From Oscillospiraceae bacterium (lineage in GTDB: Bacteria; Bacillota; Clostridia; Oscillospirales; Oscillospiraceae), in NCBI GenBank assembly GCA_022800755.1, contig JAAWQX010000001.1, positions 124,001-188,000 of the forward strand: 64,000 nucleotides of DNA, in the 5' to 3' direction. Each line of letters starts with the position of its first letter. Position 1 is the first letter of the stretch. The position numbers were made by a program, and so were the translations under genes. Shown in pieces: positions 27,279-36,290 of this stretch. The notes below the pieces were generated by a model. It worked only from the letters and a program-made list of their open reading frames with translations, had not been told where the DNA came from and did not search any database.

Positions 27279-27464
27279 ATGGCATACCAAAACTACGATG
27301 ACCTTCCGCTGTGCCTGTCTGTCAAGCAGGTCGCGGAGGTCCTCGGCATCGGCAGGAACACCGCATACGATTTGGTTCGTTCCGGGCAAATACAAAGCGT
27401 CCGCACCGGCCGTCAGATCCGCATTTCCAAAGATGCCATGATTTCGTTTTTCAAGCAGCATTGA
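27279..27464 (+). CDS. xis: excisionase-type helix-turn-helix protein
   Basis: ATG at 27279 is 7 nt after GGAGG; the track start at 27246 lies upstream of that site. 61 residues with a MerR-like winged helix: LSVKQVAEVLGIGRNTAYDLVRSGQI, then the VRTGRQIRISKDAM wing. It matches the Xis-type proteins of Tn916-like and other integrative elements. It precedes the tyrosine recombinase gene by 66 bp and probably directs excision of the left island. Confidence 0.88.
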   Translation: MAYQNYDDLPLCLSVKQVAEVLGIGRNTAYDLVRSGQIQSVRTGRQIRISKDAMISFFKQH

Positions 27465-27530
27465 CCAATCTATCCCATCAGGCGTATAATAGAGATAGAA
27501 GATACGCTCTGTGCGGCGAAAGGAGCGTAA

Positions 27531-28739
27531 ATGTCACGCACAGAAACGAAAACAAGCCGAAGCGCAAACGGCTCCGGCTCGATCCGAAAAATCACGACAA
27601 TCGGAAAAAACGGCAAAGAATATACCTATTGGCAAGGCCGCTGTACCGTGGGCTATGACCCCGGCATCGGCAGGCAGAAGCAACGGTCCATCACAGGCAA
27701 GACGCAAAAAGAAGTCGCCCAAAAACTGCGGCAACTTACTGCGGAACTGGACGCTGGTACATATCAGGAAGCAACCAAAATAACGCTTAGTCAGTGGTTG
27801 GAAACATGGCAGAAAGAATATCTGTTTGATGTAAAGCCCTCCACAGCTTATTTGTACAAGCAGGAAATCGCACTGCACATCGTCCCCAGAATCGGCGCAG
27901 TAAAGCTAAAAGATTTGGACACAGCTACCATTCAAGCTATGTATAATGACCTTTATCGGCCTAAAGATGATACACGTCCATTGTCTGCAAAAAGCATCAA
28001 GAACACCCACGGGGTGCTACACAAGGCATTGCAGCAAGCGGTATCGTGTAATCTGATTCGCACAAATCCGTCAGATGGTTGTATGCTGCCTCGCGTGGAG
28101 AAAACGGAAGTCAAACCGCTGGATGATGAGCAGATTTCCTTATTCTTAAAGGCGGTTCAAGGAAATCCTTATGAGCATCTGTTTAAGATCACCCTATTCA
28201 CAGGCTTACGGCAAGGGGAAATTCTGGGTTTGACTTGGGACTGCATTGACTTTTCCAGTGGTACCTTAACGGTCAAGCAGCAGCTTCGTAAGGAACGGCA
28301 AAAGGGTGGTTCGTACTATTTTTCGTCCCCGAAAAATGGACGTACCCGTGTAGTGACTTTGGCTCCATCAGTTGTGGATTTGTTCTTGCAGCAGCAGTCT
28401 GCGGAACAGGAAAAAGAACTTAAAGCCGGAAGTCTTTGGGAAAACAGAAATCTTGTTTTCTCCAATGAGGTCGGTGGCTTTCTATCCTACCGGGTCGTAT
28501 ACAAGGCATTCAAAAAGGTTGTAGCATCCATTGGCCGTCCGGATGCCCGGTTCCATGACTTACGCCATTCTTACGCAGTTGCGGCCATCCGTGCTGGGGA
28601 TGACATCAAAACCGTGCAAAGTAATTTAGGTCATGCCACCGCAAGTTTTACATTGGATACCTATAGCCATGTTACCGATCAGATGAAACGGGCCAGCGCA
28701 AGCCGTATAGAGCAGTTTATTCAGTCCGTTTCCCAATAA
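27531..28739 (+). CDS. int: tyrosine recombinase (integrase) of the left island
   Basis: 402 residues. The N-terminal arm-binding domain (NGSGSIRKITTIGKNGKEY) is followed by a SAM-like core-binding domain near 75-170 and a catalytic domain with Arg in TGLRQGEILGL, HDLRHSYA, LGHATASFTLDTYSH including the nucleophilic Tyr. It sits 71 bp left of the 48-bp tRNA-derived repeat. It is probably the integrase of a first island that used tRNA-fMet before the right island arrived. Confidence 0.93.
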   Translation: MSRTETKTSRSANGSGSIRKITTIGKNGKEYTYWQGRCTVGYDPGIGRQKQRSITGKTQKEVAQKLRQLTAELDAGTYQEATKITLSQWLETWQKEYLFDVKPSTAYLYKQEIALHIVPRIGAVKLKDLDTATIQAMYNDLYRPKDDTRPLSAKSIKNTHGVLHKALQQAVSCNLIRTNPSDGCMLPRVEKTEVKPLDDEQISLFLKAVQGNPYEHLFKITLFTGLRQGEILGLTWDCIDFSSGTLTVKQQLRKERQKGGSYYFSSPKNGRTRVVTLAPSVVDLFLQQQSAEQEKELKAGSLWENRNLVFSNEVGGFLSYRVVYKAFKKVVASIGRPDARFHDLRHSYAVAAIRAGDDIKTVQSNLGHATASFTLDTYSHVTDQMKRASASRIEQFIQSVSQ

Positions 28740-28778
28740 GGCTAAATAAAGGCAAAAACGATGCGTCAACATAGAAAA

Positions 28779-28808
28779 ATCCCTTGAAACGCAAGCATTT
28801 CAAGGGAT
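28779..28808 (-). terminator. hairpin terminator at the tRNA-proximal end of the left island
   Basis: Perfect 11-bp stem ATCCCTTGAAA/TTTCAAGGGAT. The T run (ATTTTTCTAT) lies on the minus strand, so it ends leftward transcription. Before the right island inserted, it would have terminated the tRNA-fMet transcript. Confidence 0.75.
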
Positions 28809-28810
28809 GG

Positions 28811-28858
28811 TATTGGTTGCGGGGACAGGATTTGAACCTGCGACCTCCGGGTTATGAG
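28811..28858. repeat. left 48-bp direct repeat (att site, tRNA-fMet 3' half)
   Basis: Identical to 39988-40035: TATTGGTTGCGGGGACAGGA through CGGGTTATGAG. It contains the CCA end, acceptor, T arm and anticodon of the tRNA only, so it is a tRNA fragment and not a gene. It marks the junction between two islands. Confidence 0.95.
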
Positions 28859-29312
28859 TTGCCATCAGACATTCCAGCCCTTGATTTTCAGCGCTTTCCG
28901 GTCGTTTTTACTAAGAAAAATCGCCGGAACCCGAAGGTCTGATGCTCTTGTCTCCGTCCGCTGATTTCCTGTTATGGGTCAAAACATGGGTCAACGAAAA
29001 AATGTTGAATATATCCTCAAAAAATATCGCAACTCACGAAAAGGATCTGAAAATAAAACGAGCTAAACTTCAGAAATTGTAATGAGAAACAAAAAGTGAC
29101 CGCAAATATCTTGACAAATATGTATATGCATTAGAAAATTTAAAATTATTAACATGAATCAAAGAGGGCCAATGCAGAAGCAATGGTCCTCTTTGATTTA
29201 GCTTACAAAACAGCTTGGGAGTATTTAAAGTAAGGTATTGTATTGGAGAGTTTGAGGAAGTATTGAAAGGAGAGTTTTTTCTCCCAAACTGTTGAGAATT
29301 AAAATACCGAAA
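28859..29312. other. non-coding left end of the right island
   Basis: No gene seen. It contains an 82-nt imperfect palindrome (28863-28944, outer CATCAGAC/GTCTGATG, inner TTCCGG/CCGGAA), two integrase arm-like words (28973-28994), and a terminator-like hairpin at 29157-29198 (AATCAAAGAGG/CCTCTTTGATT). A weak TTGACA-17-GAAAAT promoter match precedes that hairpin. Confidence 0.7.
28973..28994. repeat. candidate integrase arm sites, left end
   Basis: Two ATGGGTCA words (TATGGGTCAAAACATGGGTC) spaced 12 bp apart. The same pair with the same 12-bp spacing is at 39901-39922 beside the other att. Paired arm sites at both ends are expected for tyrosine-recombinase elements. Confidence 0.6.
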
Positions 29313-30782
29313 TCAACCAAAGAATGAGAAAATCACAGGGCCAACGGGAACACCGACCAAGGCGATGACTAATGCAAGAATCCCTTCAAGAATGATGCCG
29401 TACTTATATACGTTCTTGGGAGATATCCATTCGGAATTGCCGTGCAGCATCGCGCCGGCCATGGAGCTGGAGGGCATGATGAGACCCTGAAGCAGAACCG
29501 GGCAGAACAGCGCGATCATGACTGCCGGACTGTAGGTGATGTTCTGGAGCAGCGTAATACCGATGGGAACCATGATCGTGATACATACGATGTTGTTGAT
29601 GACATTCGTCAAAATCAGGCCGATAATCAGCAGGATCGCCATGCTCACCAGCGGAGAATTGATGGAGGTGATGGGCATGAGCATATTCGACAGGAACGCC
29701 GGAATGCCGGTAGTTGGATCTGTGAGCTTACCAGATACCAGCAAAGCCGTGGCCACCAGCATCACCATGCCGTAGGGGATCCCCACCTTCAGGCACTCGG
29801 CAAAATCAAACATCTTTCCGTTTTCTCCGTTGTCCGTCAAGGACAGGCAAACCAGGATCACGGCGAACGCGCCGGAGAATCCGGTGTTGGTCAGAATTTT
29901 GGTCAGCGCAAGGTCTGCCGGCAGGAAGTTCGGCAAAATCTGCACCAGGCAGAACAAGAGGGTGTAAACAGAGATGATCTTGTGCTTTTTCGTAACGACC
30001 AAATCCTCGCTGGCGACCAGATCATCGGGGATCTCGTAGCTGACTTTGATCCGCAGCAGATATTTGCTGGCAAAATACATGGCGGCAAGGCAGATCACAC
30101 TCAGTAAAAGGTTCAACAGTACATAGGGGATAAATCCGATGACCAATTCCGGGTCTGTCGCTCTCAATACGCCAAAGCAAATTTGCGTAAACGCGTTGTA
30201 CGGCAAAACGGTGCCACCCAGATAGGCCGCTACGAGAATGCCGATGATGACAACCGCGGTGTAGGGCGTTTTCTTTTCCATGTTCGCCCGTCTGACCACT
30301 TCGTAGAACATTTCCCAGCACAAAATGATGATCGCGGTGGTAGCCGTGGTGACTGCGGAGCTCACAAAGGTCGCGATCCAAAACGCCAGGGCAAGGGCCC
30401 ACGGCCCTTTACGGGCAAATTTACGGGAGAGGATGTACTTTGCGATCAATGTGATCAGGCCGCTCTTCTCAACCGCATAGCAAAAGGCCAGGGCCAGAAA
30501 TACCATGTGCAGCGTGGCATTGCCGAATGCCGCGGTGAAGATGCCGCCGACGGTGTTTTCGCCAATAAAGCCTGTCAAAAACAACGCCAGAACGCTGGGC
30601 CAGAATACCTCGCCCACAGTCCATGCGTAGATGCATCCGAAGAAAATCCCCAGCACCGCCATGCCGTCTTTGGTGATCGAACCAATGGGGGGCAGGAAAC
30701 GGAACAAAAACATCAATGCTAATACAATGATGGTATGAATCAGCTTTTTACGGTCCATAGTCGGTTTTGTCGTTGCGCTCAT
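29313..30782 (-). CDS. SLC13/DASS-type transporter of the right island
   Basis: 489 residues with about 12 predicted helices. An SS-AVTTATTAI loop near residue 150 and NVINNIVCITIMVPIG near 390 resemble the two Na+/anion-binding motifs of SLC13-type carriers. It differs from the two carriers at 23-26 kb, so it was acquired separately. It is the last gene of the five-gene leftward operon starting at 34864 and is likely the importer of that pathway's substrate. Confidence 0.83.
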   Translation of the reverse strand: MSATTKPTMDRKKLIHTIIVLALMFLFRFLPPIGSITKDGMAVLGIFFGCIYAWTVGEVFWPSVLALFLTGFIGENTVGGIFTAAFGNATLHMVFLALAFCYAVEKSGLITLIAKYILSRKFARKGPWALALAFWIATFVSSAVTTATTAIIILCWEMFYEVVRRANMEKKTPYTAVVIIGILVAAYLGGTVLPYNAFTQICFGVLRATDPELVIGFIPYVLLNLLLSVICLAAMYFASKYLLRIKVSYEIPDDLVASEDLVVTKKHKIISVYTLLFCLVQILPNFLPADLALTKILTNTGFSGAFAVILVCLSLTDNGENGKMFDFAECLKVGIPYGMVMLVATALLVSGKLTDPTTGIPAFLSNMLMPITSINSPLVSMAILLIIGLILTNVINNIVCITIMVPIGITLLQNITYSPAVMIALFCPVLLQGLIMPSSSMAGAMLHGNSEWISPKNVYKYGIILEGILALVIALVGVPVGPVIFSFFG

Positions 30783-30809
30783 AGTACTCTCTATCTCCTT
30801 TTTGTAGAT

Positions 30810-31568
30810 TTATATGCATGTCCAGCCGCCGTCGCAAGGAATGATGGCACCTGTTACATACGATGATTCTTCCGCGGCCAAATAGCACACTGTCGAATCC
30901 AGTTCACCCTCATTTCCTGGACGTCTCATGGGCGTGTGGGCATTAATCCACGGCCCCATTGCTTCCATTCGCTCGGGCGCGTTGGATTCAGATTCAAAAA
31001 AGCCGGGGAGAATACAGTTGACGGTAATGCCCGTCAGCGCCCATTCAGCCGCTGCCGCCCGGGTGAAATTGATCACGCCGCCCTTGCAGGCGTGATAAGC
31101 CGCAACGTGGATTTCCTGCAGCCCGCCAACACCCATGACAGACGAAATGTTGATGATCCTGCCGTAGTGGTTTTTCAGCATCTCGCGGCCGAATTCCCGG
31201 GTACACATCATCACGCCGGTGAGGTCTACCGCTACAACCGTCTCCCATCCTTCCGTGGGGTAGTCCTCAAGTGGACTGGGGAAACCTCTGCCTGCGTTGT
31301 TTACAAGAATGTCGATCTTTCCATAGGTTGCCATGGTTTCTGCCACAGCAGCTTTGATTTCATCTTCTTTGGTCACATCGCAGCGAATCGGAAGCACACG
31401 AACTCCCGTTTTTTCCACGATTTCTTTGGCTACGTCGTCCAACTTTTCTTTTCTCCGGGCAAGGAGCACCAGATCCGCGCCCTGCCGTGCCAACGCCAGT
31501 GCAAACTGCCGCCCAAGTCCCGCGGATGCCCCTGTTACCACGGCAACCCGGTTGTTTAGCTCAAACAT
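30810..31568 (-). CDS. short-chain dehydrogenase/reductase
   Basis: ATG at 31568 gives 252 residues; the track start at 31616 lies in the preceding gene. NAD(P) motif TGASAGLGR near residue 13, NNAGRG near 90, catalytic Ser in NISSVMG and Tyr/Lys in YHACK. Classical SDR; it would interconvert an alcohol and ketone. It lies 34 nt after a second SDR gene in the same operon. Confidence 0.92.
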   Translation of the reverse strand: MFELNNRVAVVTGASAGLGRQFALALARQGADLVLLARRKEKLDDVAKEIVEKTGVRVLPIRCDVTKEDEIKAAVAETMATYGKIDILVNNAGRGFPSPLEDYPTEGWETVVAVDLTGVMMCTREFGREMLKNHYGRIINISSVMGVGGLQEIHVAAYHACKGGVINFTRAAAAEWALTGITVNCILPGFFESESNAPERMEAMGPWINAHTPMRRPGNEGELDSTVCYLAAEESSYVTGAIIPCDGGWTCI

Positions 31569-31602
31569 TTGACTGTCACCTTCCTTTTTGATTCGCTGAA
31601 GA

Positions 31603-32388
31603 TCAATCCTTCGCATCCATACCGCCGTCCAAACGGAGGCCGGAGCCGTTTACATGCGCGGACAATTCCGACGCAAGGTAAAGCGCCATATACGCCACTT
31701 CCTCCGGACGGCAATACCGTTTGTCCGGGGAGCCGGCGGTCATCGCCTGCATACGCTCCTCGTGGTTCGCCAGGTGCGGCAGCTGCATTTGCTCAATGCG
31801 GCGGATCATGGGCGTGTCGATCCCGCCGGGACAGATGCAGTTGACATGCACCCCGTAAGGCGCAAGCTCCAAGGTGGCGGATTTGGCCAGACCGTAAGTC
31901 GCGTGCTTGGACGCGGAGTACTGGCTCAAGCCCGGGGAACCTAAATACGCGCCGTGAGAGCAGTTGATGACGACGGCGCCGCTCATTTGACGCTTCATGA
32001 TCGGCGCGGTGTACTTCAGGGCGTAAAGGACACCGAAGGTGTTTACGCGGAATACCTCCATCCAATTTTCGATGGACGCATCCTCCAGCAAGGCGCGTTT
32101 TCCTTCATATCCCTGATTGACAACCAGCACGTCTATCCGGCCAAAGCGCGTATAAGCGGCTTTGATGAACGCTTCTACCTGCTGCTCGACCGTCATGTCA
32201 ACAACGTCGGTCATGATGCGTTCGGCGGGAATTCCCATCGGCGCGATCACCGCATCCAGCTTCTCCTGCGCGGTTGAGCTCACCGCCAGACGGCAGCCCT
32301 CCTCCGCAAACGCCTGAACAAGCGCCTGTCCGCAGCCGCCGGTTCCCGCCGTGATCACAACGACCTTGTCTTTTAATTTTAAATCCAT
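31603..32388 (-). CDS. short-chain dehydrogenase/reductase with an atypical cofactor motif
   Basis: ATG at 32388 gives 261 residues. The cofactor loop reads TAGTGGCGQ rather than the usual TGxxxGxG, and the NNAG motif is VNQGYEG. Catalytic Ser (NCSHGAYLG) and Tyr/Lys (YSASK) are kept. Divergent binding motifs suggest altered cofactor use. It pairs with the next SDR in what looks like a two-dehydrogenase pathway. Confidence 0.9.
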   Translation of the reverse strand: MDLKLKDKVVVITAGTGGCGQALVQAFAEEGCRLAVSSTAQEKLDAVIAPMGIPAERIMTDVVDMTVEQQVEAFIKAAYTRFGRIDVLVVNQGYEGKRALLEDASIENWMEVFRVNTFGVLYALKYTAPIMKRQMSGAVVINCSHGAYLGSPGLSQYSASKHATYGLAKSATLELAPYGVHVNCICPGGIDTPMIRRIEQMQLPHLANHEERMQAMTAGSPDKRYCRPEEVAYMALYLASELSAHVNGSGLRLDGGMDAKD

Positions 32389-32409
32389 GATAGTTCCTTT
32401 CTCCCGCAC

Positions 32410-32895
32410 TTACGCATCGTCGGGTAAGGAGGTCAGCGCGTACACGTCATACTGCACTTTCAGCGGGGTTTTCGTTCTGTCCACCTGACCGATCCCGAAG
32501 CACTGCTTCCGGTTGAGCCAGAGGTATTCTTCATCCTCGGTTTCAAAATTCACCGCCGTGCAGATGTAATTTACATCCGGGAAGCGGCCGTTACAGTAAT
32601 CCTCGTATCCGTTCTCGCCGGTATCCATCCGGCCGGTGTACTGCATGTAGATTTTCGCGCCGCTTTCCGTTTCGATCATAGCCCGGACATCAGGGCAGGA
32701 CACGCCGTCCTTGCGGATCACGCACCAGTCGCCGCCGCCGGGCAGGATCTTTCCGCGGATCTTATCGCCCCATACCTCGCCGTCGGTAATATAGCCGATG
32801 TTCCGAAGCCCCATGGGCGATTTGACCATGCGGTACATGTCGCCAATGTTGCAGGAGTAGGAAAACAGATATTCATAACTGAACTTGTTGAGCAT
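32410..32895 (-). CDS. DUF3237 family protein
   Basis: ATG at 32895 follows GGAGGCGGGG and gives 161 residues; the track start at 32982 lies inside the flavoenzyme gene. Features typical of DUF3237 are seen: an N-terminal FSYEYLFSYSCNIG, a central GGGDWCVIRKDGV, and YMQYTGRM. DUF3237 proteins are small beta-barrels of unproven function that recur in aromatic and alicyclic acid degradation clusters. The placement between flavoenzyme and SDR genes fits an accessory or isomerase/hydrolase role (inference). Confidence 0.85.
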   Translation of the reverse strand: MLNKFSYEYLFSYSCNIGDMYRMVKSPMGLRNIGYITDGEVWGDKIRGKILPGGGDWCVIRKDGVSCPDVRAMIETESGAKIYMQYTGRMDTGENGYEDYCNGRFPDVNYICTAVNFETEDEEYLWLNRKQCFGIGQVDRTKTPLKVQYDVYALTSLPDDA

Positions 32896-32911
32896 CGTCT
32901 CCCCGCCTCCT

Positions 32912-34864
32912 TTAGAAATCCTGCAGCGCCATGGCCGCGTAAAAGCCCTCGCGAATCGCGTTGCCCGCCTTGGCCGGCTCATGGCAGTCCCCGATCACGG
33001 TGGTTTTTGTGGGATACTTGTGCAAAATCTCTTTTGCGACTTCCATATTGACCTTACGTCCGAACGCGCCTACAATCACGTCAGCCGGCAGAAGCTGCTG
33101 GCCGTCTTGGGTCTCCACCACAACGCCCTCGTCGGTAATACCCACTACCTTGGTGTCTGTCAGACGCTTCACGCCGTATTCATCCATCATGCGATTGATG
33201 CTGATGGCGTTGATGTACATTACATCCGCACCGATTTTAGAGCGCATCTCTATAATGGTGATCTCCCGGCCGAGGGGAGCGTATTCCAGCGCCGTGTCGC
33301 AGGCAGAAAGACCTCCGCCGCAAATTACAACATTCTTGCCCTCCGGCAAGCCGTCCTTATGCACATCAAATACATCGATCACCTTTTTGTTGTCTATGCC
33401 GGGGATCGGCGGAATGAGCGCATTGGAGCCGGTGGCTACAAAAATTGCGTCCGCAGTGTCCAGGCAGGGACTGTTCACGTCGATCTCCGTATTCAATTTC
33501 ACGTCAACATGCAGTTTTTCCAGCTGATGCTCGTACCACCGGATGAGTTCCCGGATACGCGCTTTGAAGTCACCCGTGGCGATGGTCTTGAACGTGCCGC
33601 CCAAGGCGTCGTTTTTATCATAAAGCGTCACATGACATCCACGCTCCGCGGCGCAGCGGGCCGCTTCCATCCCGCCGGGGCCGCCGCCGATCACAACAAC
33701 ATTCTGCGGACGCTCCAAGGGCTTGACTTCCATGCTTTCCTCAAATCCCGCGGAGGGATTCACCGTGCAGGAAAGTTGTGTTCTCCGTCCGAATATCCGG
33801 CCGATACACTCCTCGTTGCAAATGATGCAGGGGCGAATGTCCTCACGCTTCCCGCAGCGGAGTTTATTGGCAAACGCCGGATCCGCGATGGACTGGCGGC
33901 CGAATTGGATCATGTCCGCATGACCGCTCTTAAGCAGCGCCACAGCGGATTCCATGGAATGGTTTCCGGCATTGATAATCGGTTTGGTCAAATGCTTGCG
34001 CGCTTCCTCGCACACATACGCCATGCACGCATCGCCGTTGTAGCGGCTGGGGAAAATATAATCTTCCGTCTCATAGCAGCCGGCGTCCACGTCAAACGCG
34101 TCGATTCCCGATTTATCCAGCACGTCCAAAATCTTCATGCTTTCTTCAATATCTCTGCCGCCGGGGAAGCGGTGATCCAGAGAAATTCGGAATGTGATGG
34201 GGAATTTCGGGCCTACAACTCTGCGGATACTGTCAACCGCTTCCAACGCAAAACGGCAACGGTTTTCAAAGCTTCCGCCGTATTCGTCGGTGCGCTTGTT
34301 CCACACTTCGGACAAAAACTGGTCGATGAGATACCCGGCATGGGCATGGATCTGGATTCCGTCAAATCCGCTGCGTCTGGCAAACTCCGCCGCAACTTTG
34401 AAATCCTCCATCGCGCTTTTGATCTCGTCCCGGGTCATGGCGCGGCAAAGAACGTCATGGTTGAAGTGAGCGGGAACCGCGGACGCGCTTACGGGCGGCT
34501 CCGGATTGCCGAGGTCAAGCTTACTGTTTCTCCCAGTACCCGGGCTGAGCTGCAGGAAAAACTTGGCGCCCCAGCGGTGCGCCCGCTCCACAAGAACGGT
34601 CGCTTTCGGGATGCAATGAATATCATCAACGTGGATGCTGGGGCTGCCCTGGGCAAGCCGGGTATTGATGTACGCCGAGCCGGTGTGCAGCAGTCCGATG
34701 CCGCCTTTCGCCCGCTCCTCGAAATAACGAAGCCCCTGCTCACTGTCAGTGCCCTCCTGGTCGTAAGCAAAGGTTCCCATGGGAGACATGCTGATACGGT
34801 TTTTAATCAGAACACCATTGATTTCAATTGGCTCCCAGAGGATTTTGTAGTCATCTTGATTCAT
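32912..34864 (-). CDS. OYE-family FMN/FAD/4Fe-4S reductase of the right island
   Basis: 650 residues. OYE barrel (IEINGVLIKNRISMSPMG, IQIHAHAGYLIDQFLS, DEYGGSFENR), Fe-S motif CIICNEEC with a later CTVNP, then FAD motif VIGGGPGGMEAAR and NAD motif VVICGGGLSACDTA. It has the same architecture as the enzyme at 21502 but is clearly divergent in the active-site loop. It is first in the operon, with a TAAGGAGG site and a divergent promoter region shared with the PucR-type genes. It likely reduces an activated C=C bond using NAD(P)H. Confidence 0.92.
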   Translation of the reverse strand: MNQDDYKILWEPIEINGVLIKNRISMSPMGTFAYDQEGTDSEQGLRYFEERAKGGIGLLHTGSAYINTRLAQGSPSIHVDDIHCIPKATVLVERAHRWGAKFFLQLSPGTGRNSKLDLGNPEPPVSASAVPAHFNHDVLCRAMTRDEIKSAMEDFKVAAEFARRSGFDGIQIHAHAGYLIDQFLSEVWNKRTDEYGGSFENRCRFALEAVDSIRRVVGPKFPITFRISLDHRFPGGRDIEESMKILDVLDKSGIDAFDVDAGCYETEDYIFPSRYNGDACMAYVCEEARKHLTKPIINAGNHSMESAVALLKSGHADMIQFGRQSIADPAFANKLRCGKREDIRPCIICNEECIGRIFGRRTQLSCTVNPSAGFEESMEVKPLERPQNVVVIGGGPGGMEAARCAAERGCHVTLYDKNDALGGTFKTIATGDFKARIRELIRWYEHQLEKLHVDVKLNTEIDVNSPCLDTADAIFVATGSNALIPPIPGIDNKKVIDVFDVHKDGLPEGKNVVICGGGLSACDTALEYAPLGREITIIEMRSKIGADVMYINAISINRMMDEYGVKRLTDTKVVGITDEGVVVETQDGQQLLPADVIVGAFGRKVNMEVAKEILHKYPTKTTVIGDCHEPAKAGNAIREGFYAAMALQDF

Positions 34865-34986
34865 AATTGCCTCCTTACGGTTTGATTGCTATCATAGTAG
34901 CATGGCGGTACCACAAAATCATTAGACAATTGTCGTCTTTTTGACAAAGTTTTTCCACCATTTGAACAAAAACTGCGATGCGTTCG

Positions 34987-35015
34987 TTGACAGGCATTTT
35001 TCCAAATGGTACAAT
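34987..35015 (+). promoter_or_regulatory. promoter of the PucR-type regulator pair
   Basis: TTGACA, 17-bp spacer, TACAAT. The start site would be near 35022, which rules out the track start at 34941 and makes the GTG at 35064 the likely start codon. Confidence 0.85.
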
Positions 35016-35063
35016 GCTGGTACAGGTATGGTCACAATATGGAAGAAACAGGAAGGGGCAAAC

Positions 35064-36290
35064 GTGCGGTATCTTGATTTCGAAAAAATTCAAACGATCC
35101 TGCTGGACTGCATTTTTGACAATTCGCCGATCTCTCAAATGCTGTGTTCGGTGTACGCGGAAACACATCTGCCGACCATCGCGTTTGACGTATCATTCAA
35201 GCTCATTGCCTATTGTTTTGAACGTCCGTTTTTTATTCCGGGGTGGGAATATCTCGCGACATTCGGCACATTCACAGAAACGGATGTGCTGTCCAAGAAC
35301 TTTCTTCACCTGAGCGAACAGGTTATGGAGGGCCGGACAAGCCAAATCGTGTATACGGCCGGCCGGGCCGATCTGAAAACCGCGTTCGGCCCCATTTTTC
35401 AGGAAAATACCCTCATCGGCTATGTGGCTACGCTTACGCAGGATGTGGATATGGATGAAGCCGTTGCGCTGAATGAGCTGGTGTGTAAAAGCGTGTCAAA
35501 TATTTGGGAGCTTAGCCAGTTTACGGAAATTGAAATTGCATGCAGGGACATTCTTCTGGGCGGCGTCCTTTCCGATTCCGTATCCCGGCAGTTTTATCGC
35601 CGATACCGACCGCCGTATGCCATGGCCGTGATCCGCACGGATTTCCTGGGCTTCGCAAAAACAAATTATATCAAAAGCCTGCTGGGGCAGCGGGATGACT
35701 GCTATGCCGTGATCGGCCCCTTGGGCAATTTGCGGGTCCTCTTCGGTGATGTCCGCACACAGACCCAACTGGAGGATGTCAAGCAGTTGCTGTACGACAT
35801 CGCGGAGAAATATGACTGCGCGGCATTCCTCTCCGACCAATTCGTGTCGGCAGATGACGCCGGCGCTGCCATCATTCAGCTCCAGCTGCTGTTTGAATCT
35901 CACGCCGCGCTGCACAGGAAAGACCGGGTCATGGATTTCGTTACCCACTACATCGATGCAATGTGCTTCGCCTTGACCCAAAATAACAGTTTTGACCGCA
36001 AGTATTATTTGCGTAGCATCGGGAAGCTCCAGACGATGTATCCTCGCAAATGCGCCGAGCTTATAGGCACGTTGGACGCCTATTTTGCCAATATGTTCAA
36101 TGTGTCCACAGCAGCCGCGGCGTTGGGGATTCACAAAAACAGTGTTAACTACCGGTTAAAGAATGTGTGCAAGGCATTAGACTTGGATATAAACGATCAC
36201 ACGCAGATCGACGCGCTCTTTCTGGAATTGCAGTTGTATCATACATTGCAGGCATTGGAGGATAATGAGCATGGAAGCGAAATCAATTGA
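35064..36290 (+). CDS. PucR/CdaR-type transcriptional regulator 1 of the right island
   Basis: GTG at 35064 is 5 nt after AGGAAGGGG and 40 nt after the predicted start site, giving 408 residues. The N-terminal domain is of unknown ligand type, the middle is GGDEF-like, and the C-terminus is PucR helix-turn-helix (VSTAAAALGIHKNSVNYRLKNV). Such proteins usually activate neighbouring catabolic genes in response to the substrate. It is divergent from the flavoenzyme operon, so it probably controls it. Confidence 0.85.
   Translation: MRYLDFEKIQTILLDCIFDNSPISQMLCSVYAETHLPTIAFDVSFKLIAYCFERPFFIPGWEYLATFGTFTETDVLSKNFLHLSEQVMEGRTSQIVYTAGRADLKTAFGPIFQENTLIGYVATLTQDVDMDEAVALNELVCKSVSNIWELSQFTEIEIACRDILLGGVLSDSVSRQFYRRYRPPYAMAVIRTDFLGFAKTNYIKSLLGQRDDCYAVIGPLGNLRVLFGDVRTQTQLEDVKQLLYDIAEKYDCAAFLSDQFVSADDAGAAIIQLQLLFESHAALHRKDRVMDFVTHYIDAMCFALTQNNSFDRKYYLRSIGKLQTMYPRKCAELIGTLDAYFANMFNVSTAAAALGIHKNSVNYRLKNVCKALDLDINDHTQIDALFLELQLYHTLQALEDNEHGSEIN

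Noticed and set aside
27246-27464. Longer start of the excisionase-like protein
   Set aside because: The extra codons precede the AGGAGG site; the ATG at 27279 is correctly spaced.
28811-28858. Possible second tRNA gene
   Set aside because: Only the 3' half matches; after the anticodon the sequence diverges, so no cloverleaf forms. It is an att fragment.
26915-29270. Similar GGAAGTATTG-rich phrases near 26920 and 29230 as possible ends of an element
   Set aside because: Only short AT-rich words match; there is no extended repeat, and the tRNA-derived repeat explains the boundary better.
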